A stretch of 48,546 nucleotides of DNA from an uncultured Bacteroidales bacterium (lineage in GTDB: Bacteria > Bacteroidota > Bacteroidia > Bacteroidales > P3): positions 1 to 48,546 of the forward strand of contig ONCC01000015.1 of assembly GCA_900316235.1 (NCBI GenBank). The letters are read 5' to 3'. This document shows, one piece after another, positions 38,582-47,186 of this stretch; position 1 is the first letter of the stretch, and each line of letters begins with the position of its first letter. A model generated the notes under the pieces. The model made no database searches. It saw nothing but the letters and a program-made list of their open reading frames with translations, and was not told the DNA's origin. The position numbers were made by a program, and so were the translations under genes.

Positions 38582-41206
38582 ATGGAACGGCAGTTTGACC
38601 CGTGGCAGCAAGAAGCCATCGAGATTAGCGGCGGACGGCATCTGGTGCTGGCTCCGCCGGGATGCGGCAAGACCGACATCTTGACGGAGCGTGTGGTGCA
38701 CGCCCACGAGCAGGGCGTGGAATACCGCGATATGTTGTGTCTCACCTTCACTAACCGCGCCGCCAAAGGGATGGCGCAACGCATCGCCGACCGCACCGGC
38801 AACCCCGTGCCCGACGACCTCTTTGTGGGCAATATCCACCGCTATTGTTCCCAACTACTTTTCAATGAGGGCATTGTAAACCACAATAGTGCCATCATTG
38901 ATGAGAGCGACGTGGAAAACATCATCCAGGAAGAACTCTGTAAACATCTCCACATCGAGAGCCGCACAACGGAGCTAATGCGTTTCCAACATGGACTGCA
39001 GCAGATGGTTCTCGGCATGCGCGGCGAACTGGTGCTGCACAACGAGATGTTCCATACCGGCGTCGTGTCAAAGCTCTGCGACGTGCTGGGGCGCCCTTTT
39101 GACGAGGACAATATCGCCGCCATCTACTCCGACATCGACAACCTGATGCAACGCTACAGCGTCCTCGAGGAACTGCCCGCCGCCAACCTTATGCGGCTGG
39201 CCAAAGCCTACGAGCGATACAAGGAGGAAAACGACCTGCTAGACTATGACGACCTGCTGATATTGGCGTACCAGAATTTAAAAGCAGTACAAGGGAGTGC
39301 AGAGGAGTGCAAGACAGATGCAACAAGGCGCTACCGCTGGATAGAAATTGACGAGGTACAAGATTTGAATGCTTTGCAGTTCGCGCTGGTGGACCTCTTC
39401 GCTGCCGACGATGCCACCATCGTCTACCTCGGCGACGAGCAACAAGCTATTTTCTCGTTCATCGGAGCTAAGTTAGAAACCCTTGAGGTGCTGAAACGTC
39501 GCTGCCAAGGCCAAATCCACCACTTGCACACTAACTACCGCTCACCACGCTACCTCCTTGACCTACAAAACGATTTTGCCGTGCGCAACCTCGGTATCCA
39601 ACGTGACATGCTACCCTCCACCGATCTCAATCCACCCCATGCCCCAGAAGACCTCTGTCTCCTCGACGTCGGCGACGCCCAGCTGGAGAGCTATTATGCC
39701 GCCCGCTTCGCGAAGCGCTACGGTGACCTAGACCCCACTGGAAAGGTGGCCATCCTAGTGAGCACCAACCGTGAGGCCGATGAGATTGGCGAGGTGATGA
39801 GTGGCATGGGCATCAGCCACTTCAAAATCAGCGGCACCGACCTCTTCTCACTGCCCGCCATGCGACTGCTGATGGCCCACCTCAGCGTCCTCACCGACGA
39901 GATGGTCTTCATCGCCTGGGCGCGCCTGCTGTGGGGCCTCCGCATACTGCCCACCTACACCGCAGCGCGTAACCTCATGCGCGACCTACGCCGCGTAGCG
40001 CTCCTGCCGACCGATTTCCTACGCTATCCCGACAGTTCCTACCTACAGGAATTTGTCCACGCCTATGATACAGAAGAACTTGTCATCTTCGACACCGAAA
40101 CCACCGGCCTCGACGTCTATCACGACGACATCATCCAGATTGCCGCCGTCAAAGTGCGGCAGGGAAAGGTGGTGGGCAAACCCTTCAATATCATCCTTGA
40201 GACCGATAAAGAGCTGCCGGAGACGGTGGGAGGCCACGAGAACCCCATGCTAGAGGTTTACCGCACCAGCAAGCGCTATCCGCGCGCCGAGGGGTTAAAG
40301 AAGTTCATGGACTATTGCAAAGGAAAGGTGCTGGTGGGGCACAATGTGGAGTATGACTATCAAATCCTACTGCATAACCTCCAACAGAGTTGCCCCGATA
40401 TCGACCTTACGCAATCCAACCCATGCTATTTCGACACGCTGAAATATATCCGCTTGGTGCGGCCACGGCTGCGCCAGTACAAGTTGGGGCACTTGCTTGA
40501 GGTGTTGCACCTTGAAGGGCAAAACAGTCACCAGGCCGACGACGATATCATGGCCACTCTTTCGCTGCTCAACTTCTGCCACCTCAACGCCATACAGATG
40601 GTTTCGGAGCAACGCCTTTTCATCAGTGACCACCAGAAGGAGGTGAACAAGTTCCATGAGCGCTACGCCGAAATGTTTCTCAACTCCAATACGGCCGACG
40701 GTGTCGTCACCGAGCTACAAAGAGCCTACAATTATCTGCTTGAGGCCAAACTCATCGACCCCATCGATAAATGGCGACATCTGATGCATTACCTCGAGTG
40801 CGACCTAATCCGTACCGACCTCTACCCCACCCTGCGGCAGCAATTGGAGCGCTACATCACCGACCTCAACACCAGCAAAGAGGCCGACCTCTGCGGCGGC
40901 TCGCTGGAGGAGCGCTACATCATCTCCACCGTACACAAAGCAAAAGGATTGGAGTTTGAGACTGCAATCATCTACCGTGCCATCGACGGCAGTTATCCCG
41001 GTAGCCATAGCTGGACAGAAAAACAGATTCAGGAGGACGCCCGCCGCCTCTTCGTGGCCCTCTCACGCTCGAAGAAGCGCCTCTGTATTATATATGATGA
41101 GTATTACGGACGCTCCGCCCATGCCCTGAGTCCTTTTCTGGAAAAAGTCAAGGAGCACTTCACCGTCTACCACCGCTCGCCCGACGGCAAGATTCGCGAA
41201 GTCTGA
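38582..41206 (+). CDS. UvrD-like helicase with embedded DnaQ-type 3'-5' exonuclease
   Basis: An 874-residue superfamily 1 helicase. Helicase motifs are Walker A APPGCGKT (24-31), Ia LTFTNRAA, II IDEVQDLN (about 258-265), III YLGDEQQAIFSF, IV region TNYRSPRYLL, then V VHKAKGLEFET (about 784-794) and VI RRLFVALSRSKKR. Between IV and V sits a DEDDh exonuclease domain of ~190 residues: ExoI FDTETTGL (503-510), ExoII LVGHNVEYD (about 583-591), ExoIII HQADDD (about 650). All catalytic acids and the His are present. The protein could unwind DNA and trim 3' ends. It lies in an operon-like pair with the ATPase upstream, and no RecB or AddA partner is seen. Confidence 0.9.
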   Translation: MERQFDPWQQEAIEISGGRHLVLAPPGCGKTDILTERVVHAHEQGVEYRDMLCLTFTNRAAKGMAQRIADRTGNPVPDDLFVGNIHRYCSQLLFNEGIVNHNSAIIDESDVENIIQEELCKHLHIESRTTELMRFQHGLQQMVLGMRGELVLHNEMFHTGVVSKLCDVLGRPFDEDNIAAIYSDIDNLMQRYSVLEELPAANLMRLAKAYERYKEENDLLDYDDLLILAYQNLKAVQGSAEECKTDATRRYRWIEIDEVQDLNALQFALVDLFAADDATIVYLGDEQQAIFSFIGAKLETLEVLKRRCQGQIHHLHTNYRSPRYLLDLQNDFAVRNLGIQRDMLPSTDLNPPHAPEDLCLLDVGDAQLESYYAARFAKRYGDLDPTGKVAILVSTNREADEIGEVMSGMGISHFKISGTDLFSLPAMRLLMAHLSVLTDEMVFIAWARLLWGLRILPTYTAARNLMRDLRRVALLPTDFLRYPDSSYLQEFVHAYDTEELVIFDTETTGLDVYHDDIIQIAAVKVRQGKVVGKPFNIILETDKELPETVGGHENPMLEVYRTSKRYPRAEGLKKFMDYCKGKVLVGHNVEYDYQILLHNLQQSCPDIDLTQSNPCYFDTLKYIRLVRPRLRQYKLGHLLEVLHLEGQNSHQADDDIMATLSLLNFCHLNAIQMVSEQRLFISDHQKEVNKFHERYAEMFLNSNTADGVVTELQRAYNYLLEAKLIDPIDKWRHLMHYLECDLIRTDLYPTLRQQLERYITDLNTSKEADLCGGSLEERYIISTVHKAKGLEFETAIIYRAIDGSYPGSHSWTEKQIQEDARRLFVALSRSKKRLCIIYDEYYGRSAHALSPFLEKVKEHFTVYHRSPDGKIREV

Positions 41207-41224
41207 TTTTTTTCATCACAATTT

Positions 41225-41232
41225 TACTTTTG
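41225..41232 (+). promoter_or_regulatory. -7 box for the sigma factor gene
   Basis: TACTTTTG, a TAnnTTTG match, 25 bases before the ATG at 41258 and after the helicase stop. The -33 element is not clear. Autoregulation by the ECF factor is possible but cannot be read from the sequence. Confidence 0.5.
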
Positions 41233-41257
41233 TCCTGTTCAAACGTATATTAAGCAA

Positions 41258-41791
41258 ATGAACAGCACGACGGACATAGAACTGATGCAGCAGCTCCGAA
41301 AGGGCAGCGAGGCCGCACTGCGGGAACTCATCGAACGTCACCGCGAGCGGCTCTTCCGACTGGCCTACCGCCTTTTGGACGATCGCGACTATGCCAGCGA
41401 TGCCGTCCAAGAGACCTTCATCCGCCTCTGGACGCATGCCCGCCGCTACGATCCGGGCAAAAACCTGTCCACCTGGCTCTGCACCATCTGCGCCCGTCGC
41501 TGCTATGATGAGCTGCGCCGTCGGCAACGCCACCGCAAGACCCTTTCCGAGATGCCCGCAGAGGACATCCAGTCAGACGACCTGGCCGCCGACGAACTCC
41601 TCACCCTCCTACACCGCACCATCGCAACTCTGCCTCCCAAGCAGCGCGTGGTCTACCAGTTGCGCGAGATAGAATGTCTCTCCACCGACGAAGTCGTCTC
41701 CGCCACCCGCATGTCTGCCGACCAAGTGAAAGCCAATCTCTTCGTGGCACGCAACACCGTCAGGGAAAAACTAAAGCAATATGGAATATAA
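41258..41791 (+). CDS. ECF-type RNA polymerase sigma factor
   Basis: A 177-residue protein. The sigma2 domain (about 10-85) has RHRERLFRLAYRLLDDRDYASDAVQETFIRLW. The sigma4 domain (about 110-175) has LPPKQRVVYQLREIECLSTDEV and MSADQVKANLFVARNTVREKL. It lacks sigma1.1 and sigma3, as ECF factors do, and steers RNA polymerase to an unknown regulon. Its end overlaps the next gene by 11 bases, the usual layout for sigma and anti-sigma pairs. Confidence 0.93.
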   Translation: MNSTTDIELMQQLRKGSEAALRELIERHRERLFRLAYRLLDDRDYASDAVQETFIRLWTHARRYDPGKNLSTWLCTICARRCYDELRRRQRHRKTLSEMPAEDIQSDDLAADELLTLLHRTIATLPPKQRVVYQLREIECLSTDEVVSATRMSADQVKANLFVARNTVREKLKQYGI

Positions 41792-42095
41792 CGAACTGAT
41801 AGAAAAAGCCCAACGCACGCCTGTCGATATTCCCAACACCGACACCATCCTCAGCGGCATGCGCCGCACGGTGCAACGACGCCGTCAGCAGCAGTGGGCC
41901 GCCATGGGTGCCATCTGCCTAGTGTTGGCTGTCGCACCCCTATTTTTAACCCTTCAACCCTCATCTTCCAACCCGTCTCCCACCCTGGCCGAGAGCGTCA
42001 GCGCCACGCTTCCGTCCGCGCCCGGCGACCTGCCGGCACCGCTGGCCGGCTACCGTCATTCAATCCGTAACCATCAAACAACAACCCTGATATGA
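41781..42095 (+). CDS. Small single-pass membrane protein, likely anti-sigma partner
   Basis: A 104-residue protein with a cytoplasmic N-terminus of ~39 residues (ELIEKAQRTPVDIPNTDT), one membrane helix (about 40-58, AAMGAICLVLAVAPLFLTL) and a short Pro/Ser-rich outer part. It overlaps the sigma gene at its start and the lipoprotein gene at its end (ATGA). By position it is a candidate anti-sigma factor; it lacks a visible zinc-binding HxxxCxxC motif and a FecR domain. The identity rests on gene order. Confidence 0.65.
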   Translation: MEYNELIEKAQRTPVDIPNTDTILSGMRRTVQRRRQQQWAAMGAICLVLAVAPLFLTLQPSSSNPSPTLAESVSATLPSAPGDLPAPLAGYRHSIRNHQTTTLI

Positions 42096-43057
42096 AACGT
42101 CAATCAATTATCCTTGCGGCGGCCTCGCTGCTGCTGGCTTCCTGTGCCGCACATTATGTGGCCACCGACACCGTAAACCGCAACCTCGACGGCTCACGCA
42201 GCATCTTAACTTCCCGCAGCGAAAATACCCTCTTCAAAGGCTGGCGCGAAGACACCCTTGCCACACCGCTGCCCTTCGACTTCCGCAGCGAGAAAGACAC
42301 CATGCGCTACTCCTACACCATAGATATTATCAACGGCGGATGGAGCGTGCAACACGACAGCATGCCGCGCCTGCTGCAACCCGAGGCGACCGTCGACAAA
42401 AGTTTCCGCTGGTTCACCACCCGCTATAGCTACACAGCCCGTTTCCCGCAGCTCGACAGCCTGCCGGTGCCCATCTCCGACTACCTCACCGACGACGAGC
42501 AGCGGCTACTCTTCACCCCCAACGAGTTGCCCGCCGACTGGACCGGCACCGACCTATACAGCATGCTTGACAAGCTGAACACCAAGTATGTAAAATGGTG
42601 GGACCATTGCCTCTTTGAGAAAGAGATGGAAACCTATTCCGCCCTCTGCGACAGTACACAACGGGCATTGCTAACCCAATACCACGACACGTTGCTAGCC
42701 CTAATCCTTGCCGACCTGCCTAACGAGCGCAAATCATTCGGGAACGTAGCACAGAACTTCCCCGAGCTGGACTTCATCGGAGACCTAGACCGCAACGACA
42801 ACACACTGTCCTGGACTGCCTCCTTCTGGGCCTACGAACACTGGAACCTAGACGCACAAGTACTCTGGCGCGTCGTGCTACCAGGCGACCACATGGTAGA
42901 GCACATGGTCAGTGCCGACCGCATGATTATGGGTGACTACGTGATTGAGGAGTACGCAGACGTCGTCAACTGGTGGGCCTGCGCCCTGACATTATTGCTG
43001 CTTGTCGGCGGAAGCCTGCTGATAGGGCGTAAGATCTCCAGAAATCAAAGCTTGTAG
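42092..43057 (+). CDS. Lipoprotein with C-terminal membrane segment, in sigma factor operon
   Basis: A 321-residue protein with lipobox LLAS-C (Cys18) and residues AAH after it. The middle is soluble and rich in Trp, Asp and Tyr ([34 protein letters not shown]). One hydrophobic helix lies near the end ([19 protein letters not shown]). I do not recognise the family. It is the third gene of the sigma/anti-sigma unit, so it may be an envelope sensor or a target of the sigma factor. Its 3' end overlaps queF on the other strand by 13 bases. Confidence 0.72.
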   Translation: MKRQSIILAAASLLLASCAAHYVATDTVNRNLDGSRSILTSRSENTLFKGWREDTLATPLPFDFRSEKDTMRYSYTIDIINGGWSVQHDSMPRLLQPEATVDKSFRWFTTRYSYTARFPQLDSLPVPISDYLTDDEQRLLFTPNELPADWTGTDLYSMLDKLNTKYVKWWDHCLFEKEMETYSALCDSTQRALLTQYHDTLLALILADLPNERKSFGNVAQNFPELDFIGDLDRNDNTLSWTASFWAYEHWNLDAQVLWRVVLPGDHMVEHMVSADRMIMGDYVIEEYADVVNWWACALTLLLLVGGSLLIGRKISRNQSL

Positions 43058-43503
43058 TTCCGCAGGCGGTGTTCGGCCAAGGCCTCGTATTGGGTGCCGG
43101 GACGGCCGTAGTTGGCATAGGGATGGATACTGATGCCGCCACGCGGAACGAAGAGGCCCAGCACCTCGATATAACGCGGTTCCATCAGCTTGACGAGGTC
43201 GTCGAGGATGATATTCACACAGTCCTCATGGAAGTCGCCGTGGTTGCGGAACGAGAAGAGGTAAAGTTTGAGACTCTTGCTCTCTACCATACGCTTATCG
43301 GGGATGTAGAGGATACGTATCTCGGCGAAATCGGGTTGCCCGGTGATGGGGCAGAGCGAGGTGAACTCGGGACAGTTGAACTGCACCCAGTAGTCGCGCT
43401 CGGGATGGCGATTTTCAAAGGCTTCAAGGACCTGCGGAGCGTAGGTCTCGGGAATGTCAGCCTTGTGGCCTAAGGACTGGAGATTATCTTGTTCGCGGTT
43501 CAT
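43045..43503 (-). CDS. queF: NADPH-dependent 7-cyano-7-deazaguanine (preQ0) reductase
   Basis: A 152-residue protein of the short single-domain QueF type. The catalytic Cys is in [16 protein letters not shown] (about residues 47-62), and the substrate-binding Glu is in [23 protein letters not shown]. It reduces preQ0 to preQ1 in queuosine synthesis. The start at 43503 was chosen because it overlaps the queE stop as ATGA, the same coupling used throughout this operon; an in-frame ATG at 43545 would add 14 residues inside queE. It is the last gene of the queuosine operon. Confidence 0.93.
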   Translation of the reverse strand: MNREQDNLQSLGHKADIPETYAPQVLEAFENRHPERDYWVQFNCPEFTSLCPITGQPDFAEIRILYIPDKRMVESKSLKLYLFSFRNHGDFHEDCVNIILDDLVKLMEPRYIEVLGLFVPRGGISIHPYANYGRPGTQYEALAEHRLRNYKL

Positions 43504-44087
43504 CGTATATTGAGGATTTTGTGGATTTGTAAAGAGAGTTTCCAACGGGGGTCTTTCTTGATGTACTCGATGGCAGCCTCAGTGATTGTTCTGTTGCGAA
43601 CAGGGTCGCCGGTATCGCAGGGTTGAAGGAAACGGGCATGAGTACACATGATGCCGGGATACATGGAAGGTTCGTGCTCGCCGTCGAAGACCAACTTTAT
43701 CTCATCAACTATGCGGAGCACCGGCTTGGCACTGTCGCCGAGATAGGCATCCTTGGGCGAGAGGGTAATCCAATCCACATTGCCCGGCAGTCGGTAAGTG
43801 CCGTTGGTCTCCACGGCCACAAAACGGTTGGCATTATGCAAAGCGTTGACCAGCGACCGTGTGAGTTGCAATGAGGGTTCGCCGCCGGTGATAACCACCA
43901 ATCGGGCAGGATACTTGGCCACCTCGGCCACTATTTCTTCCTCGCTCATCTCGGTGCCACACTCATGCTGCGTATCACAAAAGGGGCAACGCAGGTTACA
44001 GCCACTCAGGCGCACAAAGACTGCCGGGGAACCAACATAGTACCCCTCCCCCTGCAGACTGTAGAATATCTCGTTTACCTTTATCAT
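43500..44087 (-). CDS. queE: 7-carboxy-7-deazaguanine synthase, radical SAM
   Basis: A 195-residue protein with IFYSLQGEG at the N-terminus and the radical-SAM cluster motif CNLRCPFC (CX3CX2C, about 32-39). A SAM-binding ITGGEPSLQ follows. It turns 6-carboxytetrahydropterin into the 7-deazaguanine ring. The start was set at 44087 (MIKVNEIFY) because it overlaps the queD stop in an ATGA. An in-frame ATG at 44171 would add 28 residues inside queD without family likeness. Confidence 0.94.
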   Translation of the reverse strand: MIKVNEIFYSLQGEGYYVGSPAVFVRLSGCNLRCPFCDTQHECGTEMSEEEIVAEVAKYPARLVVITGGEPSLQLTRSLVNALHNANRFVAVETNGTYRLPGNVDWITLSPKDAYLGDSAKPVLRIVDEIKLVFDGEHEPSMYPGIMCTHARFLQPCDTGDPVRNRTITEAAIEYIKKDPRWKLSLQIHKILNIR

Positions 44088-44419
44088 TCGTCGATTTCGT
44101 AGGTGGCGGTATTTCCTGTAGTCTCCTGGACGTCGACTCGGTAGCAGTTGGGTACCTGCTGCTGGCACCAATGGGCGATATTCTCGGCCGTGGGATTGCA
44201 GCCAATGACATCGTTGATGACCTGATGGTCAAGTCGGTCGACAATCTGACTCTTGATTTTGGAGAAGTCCACCACCATGCCGTTATGATTCAATTCCTTG
44301 GACTTACAATAGATGGTAATCTGCCAGTTGTGTCCATGAAGTTGGGTGCATTTGCTCGGATAATCCAGTTCCAACCTATGCGCTCCCGAGACTTCAATAT
44401 GTTTCTTTACGTAGTACAT
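44084..44419 (-). CDS. queD: 6-carboxytetrahydropterin synthase
   Basis: A 111-residue protein of the QueD/PTPS family. Zinc-binding His residues are in SGAHRL and LHGHNW, the nucleophile Cys in SKCTQLHGH, and Glu in NPTAENIA. It makes 6-carboxy-5,6,7,8-tetrahydropterin from dihydroneopterin triphosphate. It lies eight bases downstream of queC and overlaps queE. Confidence 0.94.
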   Translation of the reverse strand: MYYVKKHIEVSGAHRLELDYPSKCTQLHGHNWQITIYCKSKELNHNGMVVDFSKIKSQIVDRLDHQVINDVIGCNPTAENIAHWCQQQVPNCYRVDVQETTGNTATYEIDE

Positions 44420-44427
44420 ACTATTTA

Positions 44428-45078
44428 TTATTCGTAGATGGTAGGGTCTGCGATGCCCGCCTCTTGGAAAGCCTCACGCCGTTCGGTGCAGGTGCCGCAG
44501 GTGCCACAATGCTTTTCACCGCCGCGATAGCAGGAGTAGGTCTGGCCGTAGTCGATGCCGAGTTTAGCACCTCGCCTCACCAGGTCAGCCTTGGTGAGAT
44601 TCGTGTAGGGTGCTGCAATCTCCACATTAATATAGGTGCCGGCCCGCATGGCCGCGTCCATCGCATGGATAAACTCAGGACGGCAGTCGGGATAAATGGC
44701 GTGGTCACCACCATGATTGGCAATCAGCACGCGCTTGAGGCCGCGACTCTCAGCCAATCCGCAAGCGATGCTAAGCATGATGCCATTACGGAAGGGCACC
44801 ACTGTGCTCTTCATATTCTCCTCATCATAATTGCCACTGGGAATGGCATCGCCGCCACTGAGGAGCGACGACTGGAAGTAATGACTCATGAAACCCAGCT
44901 CGATGACGATGTGCTCGATGCCCAATTGTTCACAATGGTGACGAGCACAGGCAATCTCGCGTGCCGCATGGTTGCTTCCATAATCAAAAGTCACGGCGAG
45001 CGCGACACGTTCACGCTCCTCGTAGAGTAGCGTCGTCGAGTCGAGCCCGCCGGAATAAATGATTACCGAATCTTTCAT
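44428..45078 (-). CDS. queC: 7-cyano-7-deazaguanine synthase
   Basis: A 216-residue protein with the PP-loop SGGLDSTT at residues 9-16 that binds ATP and a zinc site at the end (SCYRGGEKHCGTCGTC). It converts 7-carboxy-7-deazaguanine to preQ0 with ammonia and ATP. Its start overlaps the stop of the SIMPL-domain gene by four bases (ATGA), so the SIMPL gene is in the operon. With queD, queE and queF the route from dihydroneopterin triphosphate to preQ1 is complete here. Confidence 0.95.
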   Translation of the reverse strand: MKDSVIIYSGGLDSTTLLYEERERVALAVTFDYGSNHAAREIACARHHCEQLGIEHIVIELGFMSHYFQSSLLSGGDAIPSGNYDEENMKSTVVPFRNGIMLSIACGLAESRGLKRVLIANHGGDHAIYPDCRPEFIHAMDAAMRAGTYINVEIAAPYTNLTKADLVRRGAKLGIDYGQTYSCYRGGEKHCGTCGTCTERREAFQEAGIADPTIYE

Positions 45079-45782
45079 TTCAGATAATACTCAACGGTAG
45101 TCACCACACGGATTTTCTTCACCTGAGGGGTATTCTCGTCGAGGTCCTCCACCTCGAAGTAGCCCTGCGAGGCGGTGCGCATCTTGCCAATCTTGCTATG
45201 GCTATTGTTGGCGAACTCATCGGCAGCTACACGGGCATTCTCGAGACTCTCACGAATCATCTCGGGTTTGATATCGTTGAGACCCAGGTACTGGTAGTCA
45301 GCCCAGGTATTGGCCAGGATGTTCTGGTTTACGAGGTCGGTCTCGAGTGTCTGCTGCAACTTGCGTACCAGGTCAAGGTTCTTGGTGAAGACGGTGACAG
45401 TCTGGTTAGCATTGTAGCGGAAGGGAATCTGGTTGGGATTGCTGGCCCACGAATAGCGGTCCTCGTAACTGGCGTTACCTACCTTAATTTCCTCCTCGGA
45501 GAAGCCGGCATCGCGCAGCTGCTTGACGATAATGTCGTTGTTTTTGCGAATAGTGTTGCGCAAGTCAGCAAGATCATTAGCCTTCTCGCCGTAGCTAATG
45601 CGCCACACCACGCGGTCGGCAGGCACTTCCTTCTCGCAAAGACCACGCACTTTGACAGTATCGTCGTAGGATTTCAGTGTCTTGACGGTGCAGACCATAA
45701 AGATGCCCAACACCAAGGCTGCCAATACAATACTGGCGCCCATAATGTAGTTCTTTTTGAACAATGAGGAACTTCCTTTCAT
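45075..45782 (-). CDS. SIMPL-domain (DUF541) envelope protein
   Basis: A 235-residue protein with an N-terminal membrane helix (about 14-32, MGASIVLAALVLGIFMVCTV). A SIMPL domain follows, with VKVRGLCEKEVPADRVVWRISYG at its start and the long helical and beta segments of the family. SIMPL proteins sit in the periplasm, and their role is unclear. The start at 45782 (MKGSSSLFKKNYIM) has positive residues before the helix as expected; an in-frame ATG at 45839 would add 19 poorly fitting residues. It is the first gene of the queuosine operon, a combination without an obvious reason. Confidence 0.85.
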   Translation of the reverse strand: MKGSSSLFKKNYIMGASIVLAALVLGIFMVCTVKTLKSYDDTVKVRGLCEKEVPADRVVWRISYGEKANDLADLRNTIRKNNDIIVKQLRDAGFSEEEIKVGNASYEDRYSWASNPNQIPFRYNANQTVTVFTKNLDLVRKLQQTLETDLVNQNILANTWADYQYLGLNDIKPEMIRESLENARVAADEFANNSHSKIGKMRTASQGYFEVEDLDENTPQVKKIRVVTTVEYYLK

Positions 45783-45876
45783 TTTATAATGTATTTGTGG
45801 TTCGCATATTAGGTATTGAGGAAACGTCTTTTCTTGCATTTTATTGTCCGAAGGATTCGTATTTCATTTTTTTTCG

Positions 45877-45884
45877 TATCTTTG
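45877..45884 (+). promoter_or_regulatory. -7 element of the symporter gene
   Basis: TATCTTTG, a perfect match, 29 bases before the ATG at 45914. It is preceded by a T-run. The -33 element is not clear. Confidence 0.6.
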
Positions 45885-45913
45885 CATTCAGATTAACAAT
45901 AAAAACAATCGTC

Positions 45914-47137
45914 ATGAACATCGCCACCACACTTTTGAAGAAATACACCAGCATCAGCCTGATGCTGAGAATATTCATTGGTCTACTGATAGGTGCCGTC
46001 CTGGGTCTCACTCTACCTCAATGGGAAGCTATCTCCCTACTGGGAAAGATCTTCGTCAGCGCCTTGAAGGGCATTGCGCCGGTGCTGGTGGCGGTACTCG
46101 TCATGTCGTCCATTGCCAAAGCCGGTAAAGGCTACGGGCGGCGGTTCACAACGCTAATAGCCATCTATATACTCTCCACCTTTATCGCCGCTGTCTGCGC
46201 CGTGGTGGGAAGTTTCCTGTTCCCAGTGACGCTGGACCTGGCCGAAACAGCCTCGGTCGACTCCTCCGTAGGCTCGTTGAGCGATGTGTTTTCCAACCTG
46301 CTCACCTCCATGGTGGCCAATCCTGTGGTAGCCATCTCCAATGCCAACTATATCGCCATACTCTTCTGGTCCATCGTGATAGGTATCTCGCTGAAGACCA
46401 TGGCGTCGAAAGCCACCGTCGACGTGGTGCACGACCTCTCGTCGGTAGTCACCAAGGTGGTGCGTTGGGTCATTCAGTTCGCCCCGTTCGGCATCTTGGG
46501 ACTGGTGTTCACCACCGTGCGAGAAAGCGGTCTGTCGGTCTTCTCCACCTATGGCCACTTGCTCCTGCTGCTGATGGGGTGCATGCTAGCCAATGCCCTT
46601 ATCTTCAACCCCCTCATTGCTTTCATCTTAACCAAGAAGAATCCCTACCCGCTGCTCTTCACCTGTCTCAAGGAGAGCGGTCTGCAAGCCTTCTTCACCC
46701 GCTCGTCGGCAGCCAACATCCCCATCAATATGGCGTTGTGCCGGAAGCTGGGACTTGACGAGGATTTCTATTCTGTCAGCATTCCGCTAGGTGCCACCAT
46801 CAATATGGACGGTGCGGCCGTCACCATCACCGTCTTCGCCCTCGCTGTGGCCCATACCCTTGGCATCGAGGTCAGCTTTGTCTCGGCCCTGTTCCTCGGG
46901 GTGATAGCCACCCTCGGTGCCTGCGGCGCTTCGGGCGTGGCCGGCGGCTCGCTGCTGCTCATTCCCATGGCCTGTTCCTTCTTCGGCATTGGCAACGACG
47001 TAGCCATGCAGGCCGTCGCCATCGGCTTCATCATCGGCGTGGTGCAGGACAGCGTGGAGACGGCATTAAACAGCAGCGGTGACGCGTTCTTCACGGCCAC
47101 CGCCGAACAGCACGACTGGATGAAGAAAAATGAATAA
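45914..47137 (+). CDS. sstT: Na+/serine-threonine symporter
   Basis: A 407-residue protein of the dicarboxylate/amino acid:cation symporter family, SstT type. Eight or so membrane helices are visible. The substrate and ion core is present in ASTFFTRSSAANIPINMA-like segments (FFTRSSAANIPIN) and PLGATINMDGAAVTITVFAL. Residues GASGVAGGSLLLIPMACS lie in the second hairpin. It imports Ser and Thr with Na+. The start at 45914 follows the -7 box; an in-frame ATG at 45764 lies upstream of the promoter. A bidirectional terminator follows the gene. Confidence 0.95.
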   Translation: MNIATTLLKKYTSISLMLRIFIGLLIGAVLGLTLPQWEAISLLGKIFVSALKGIAPVLVAVLVMSSIAKAGKGYGRRFTTLIAIYILSTFIAAVCAVVGSFLFPVTLDLAETASVDSSVGSLSDVFSNLLTSMVANPVVAISNANYIAILFWSIVIGISLKTMASKATVDVVHDLSSVVTKVVRWVIQFAPFGILGLVFTTVRESGLSVFSTYGHLLLLLMGCMLANALIFNPLIAFILTKKNPYPLLFTCLKESGLQAFFTRSSAANIPINMALCRKLGLDEDFYSVSIPLGATINMDGAAVTITVFALAVAHTLGIEVSFVSALFLGVIATLGACGASGVAGGSLLLIPMACSFFGIGNDVAMQAVAIGFIIGVVQDSVETALNSSGDAFFTATAEQHDWMKKNE

Positions 47138-47138
47138 T

Positions 47139-47172
47139 AAAAAAGCCCTCACCTGACGTGAGGGCTTTTTTC
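47139..47172. terminator. Bidirectional terminator between sstT and hutU
   Basis: A perfect 8-bp stem GCCCTCAC (47145-47152) with GTGAGGGC (47158-47165), flanked by an A-run on the left and a T-run on the right. It can end sstT (plus) and hutU (minus) transcripts. Confidence 0.88.
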
Positions 47173-47186
47173 CTAAGAATACACTA

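Noticed and set aside
45783..45876. preQ1 riboswitch before the queuosine operon
   Set aside because: I could not find the pseudoknot arrangement with the typical A-rich tail on the minus strand upstream of the SIMPL gene.
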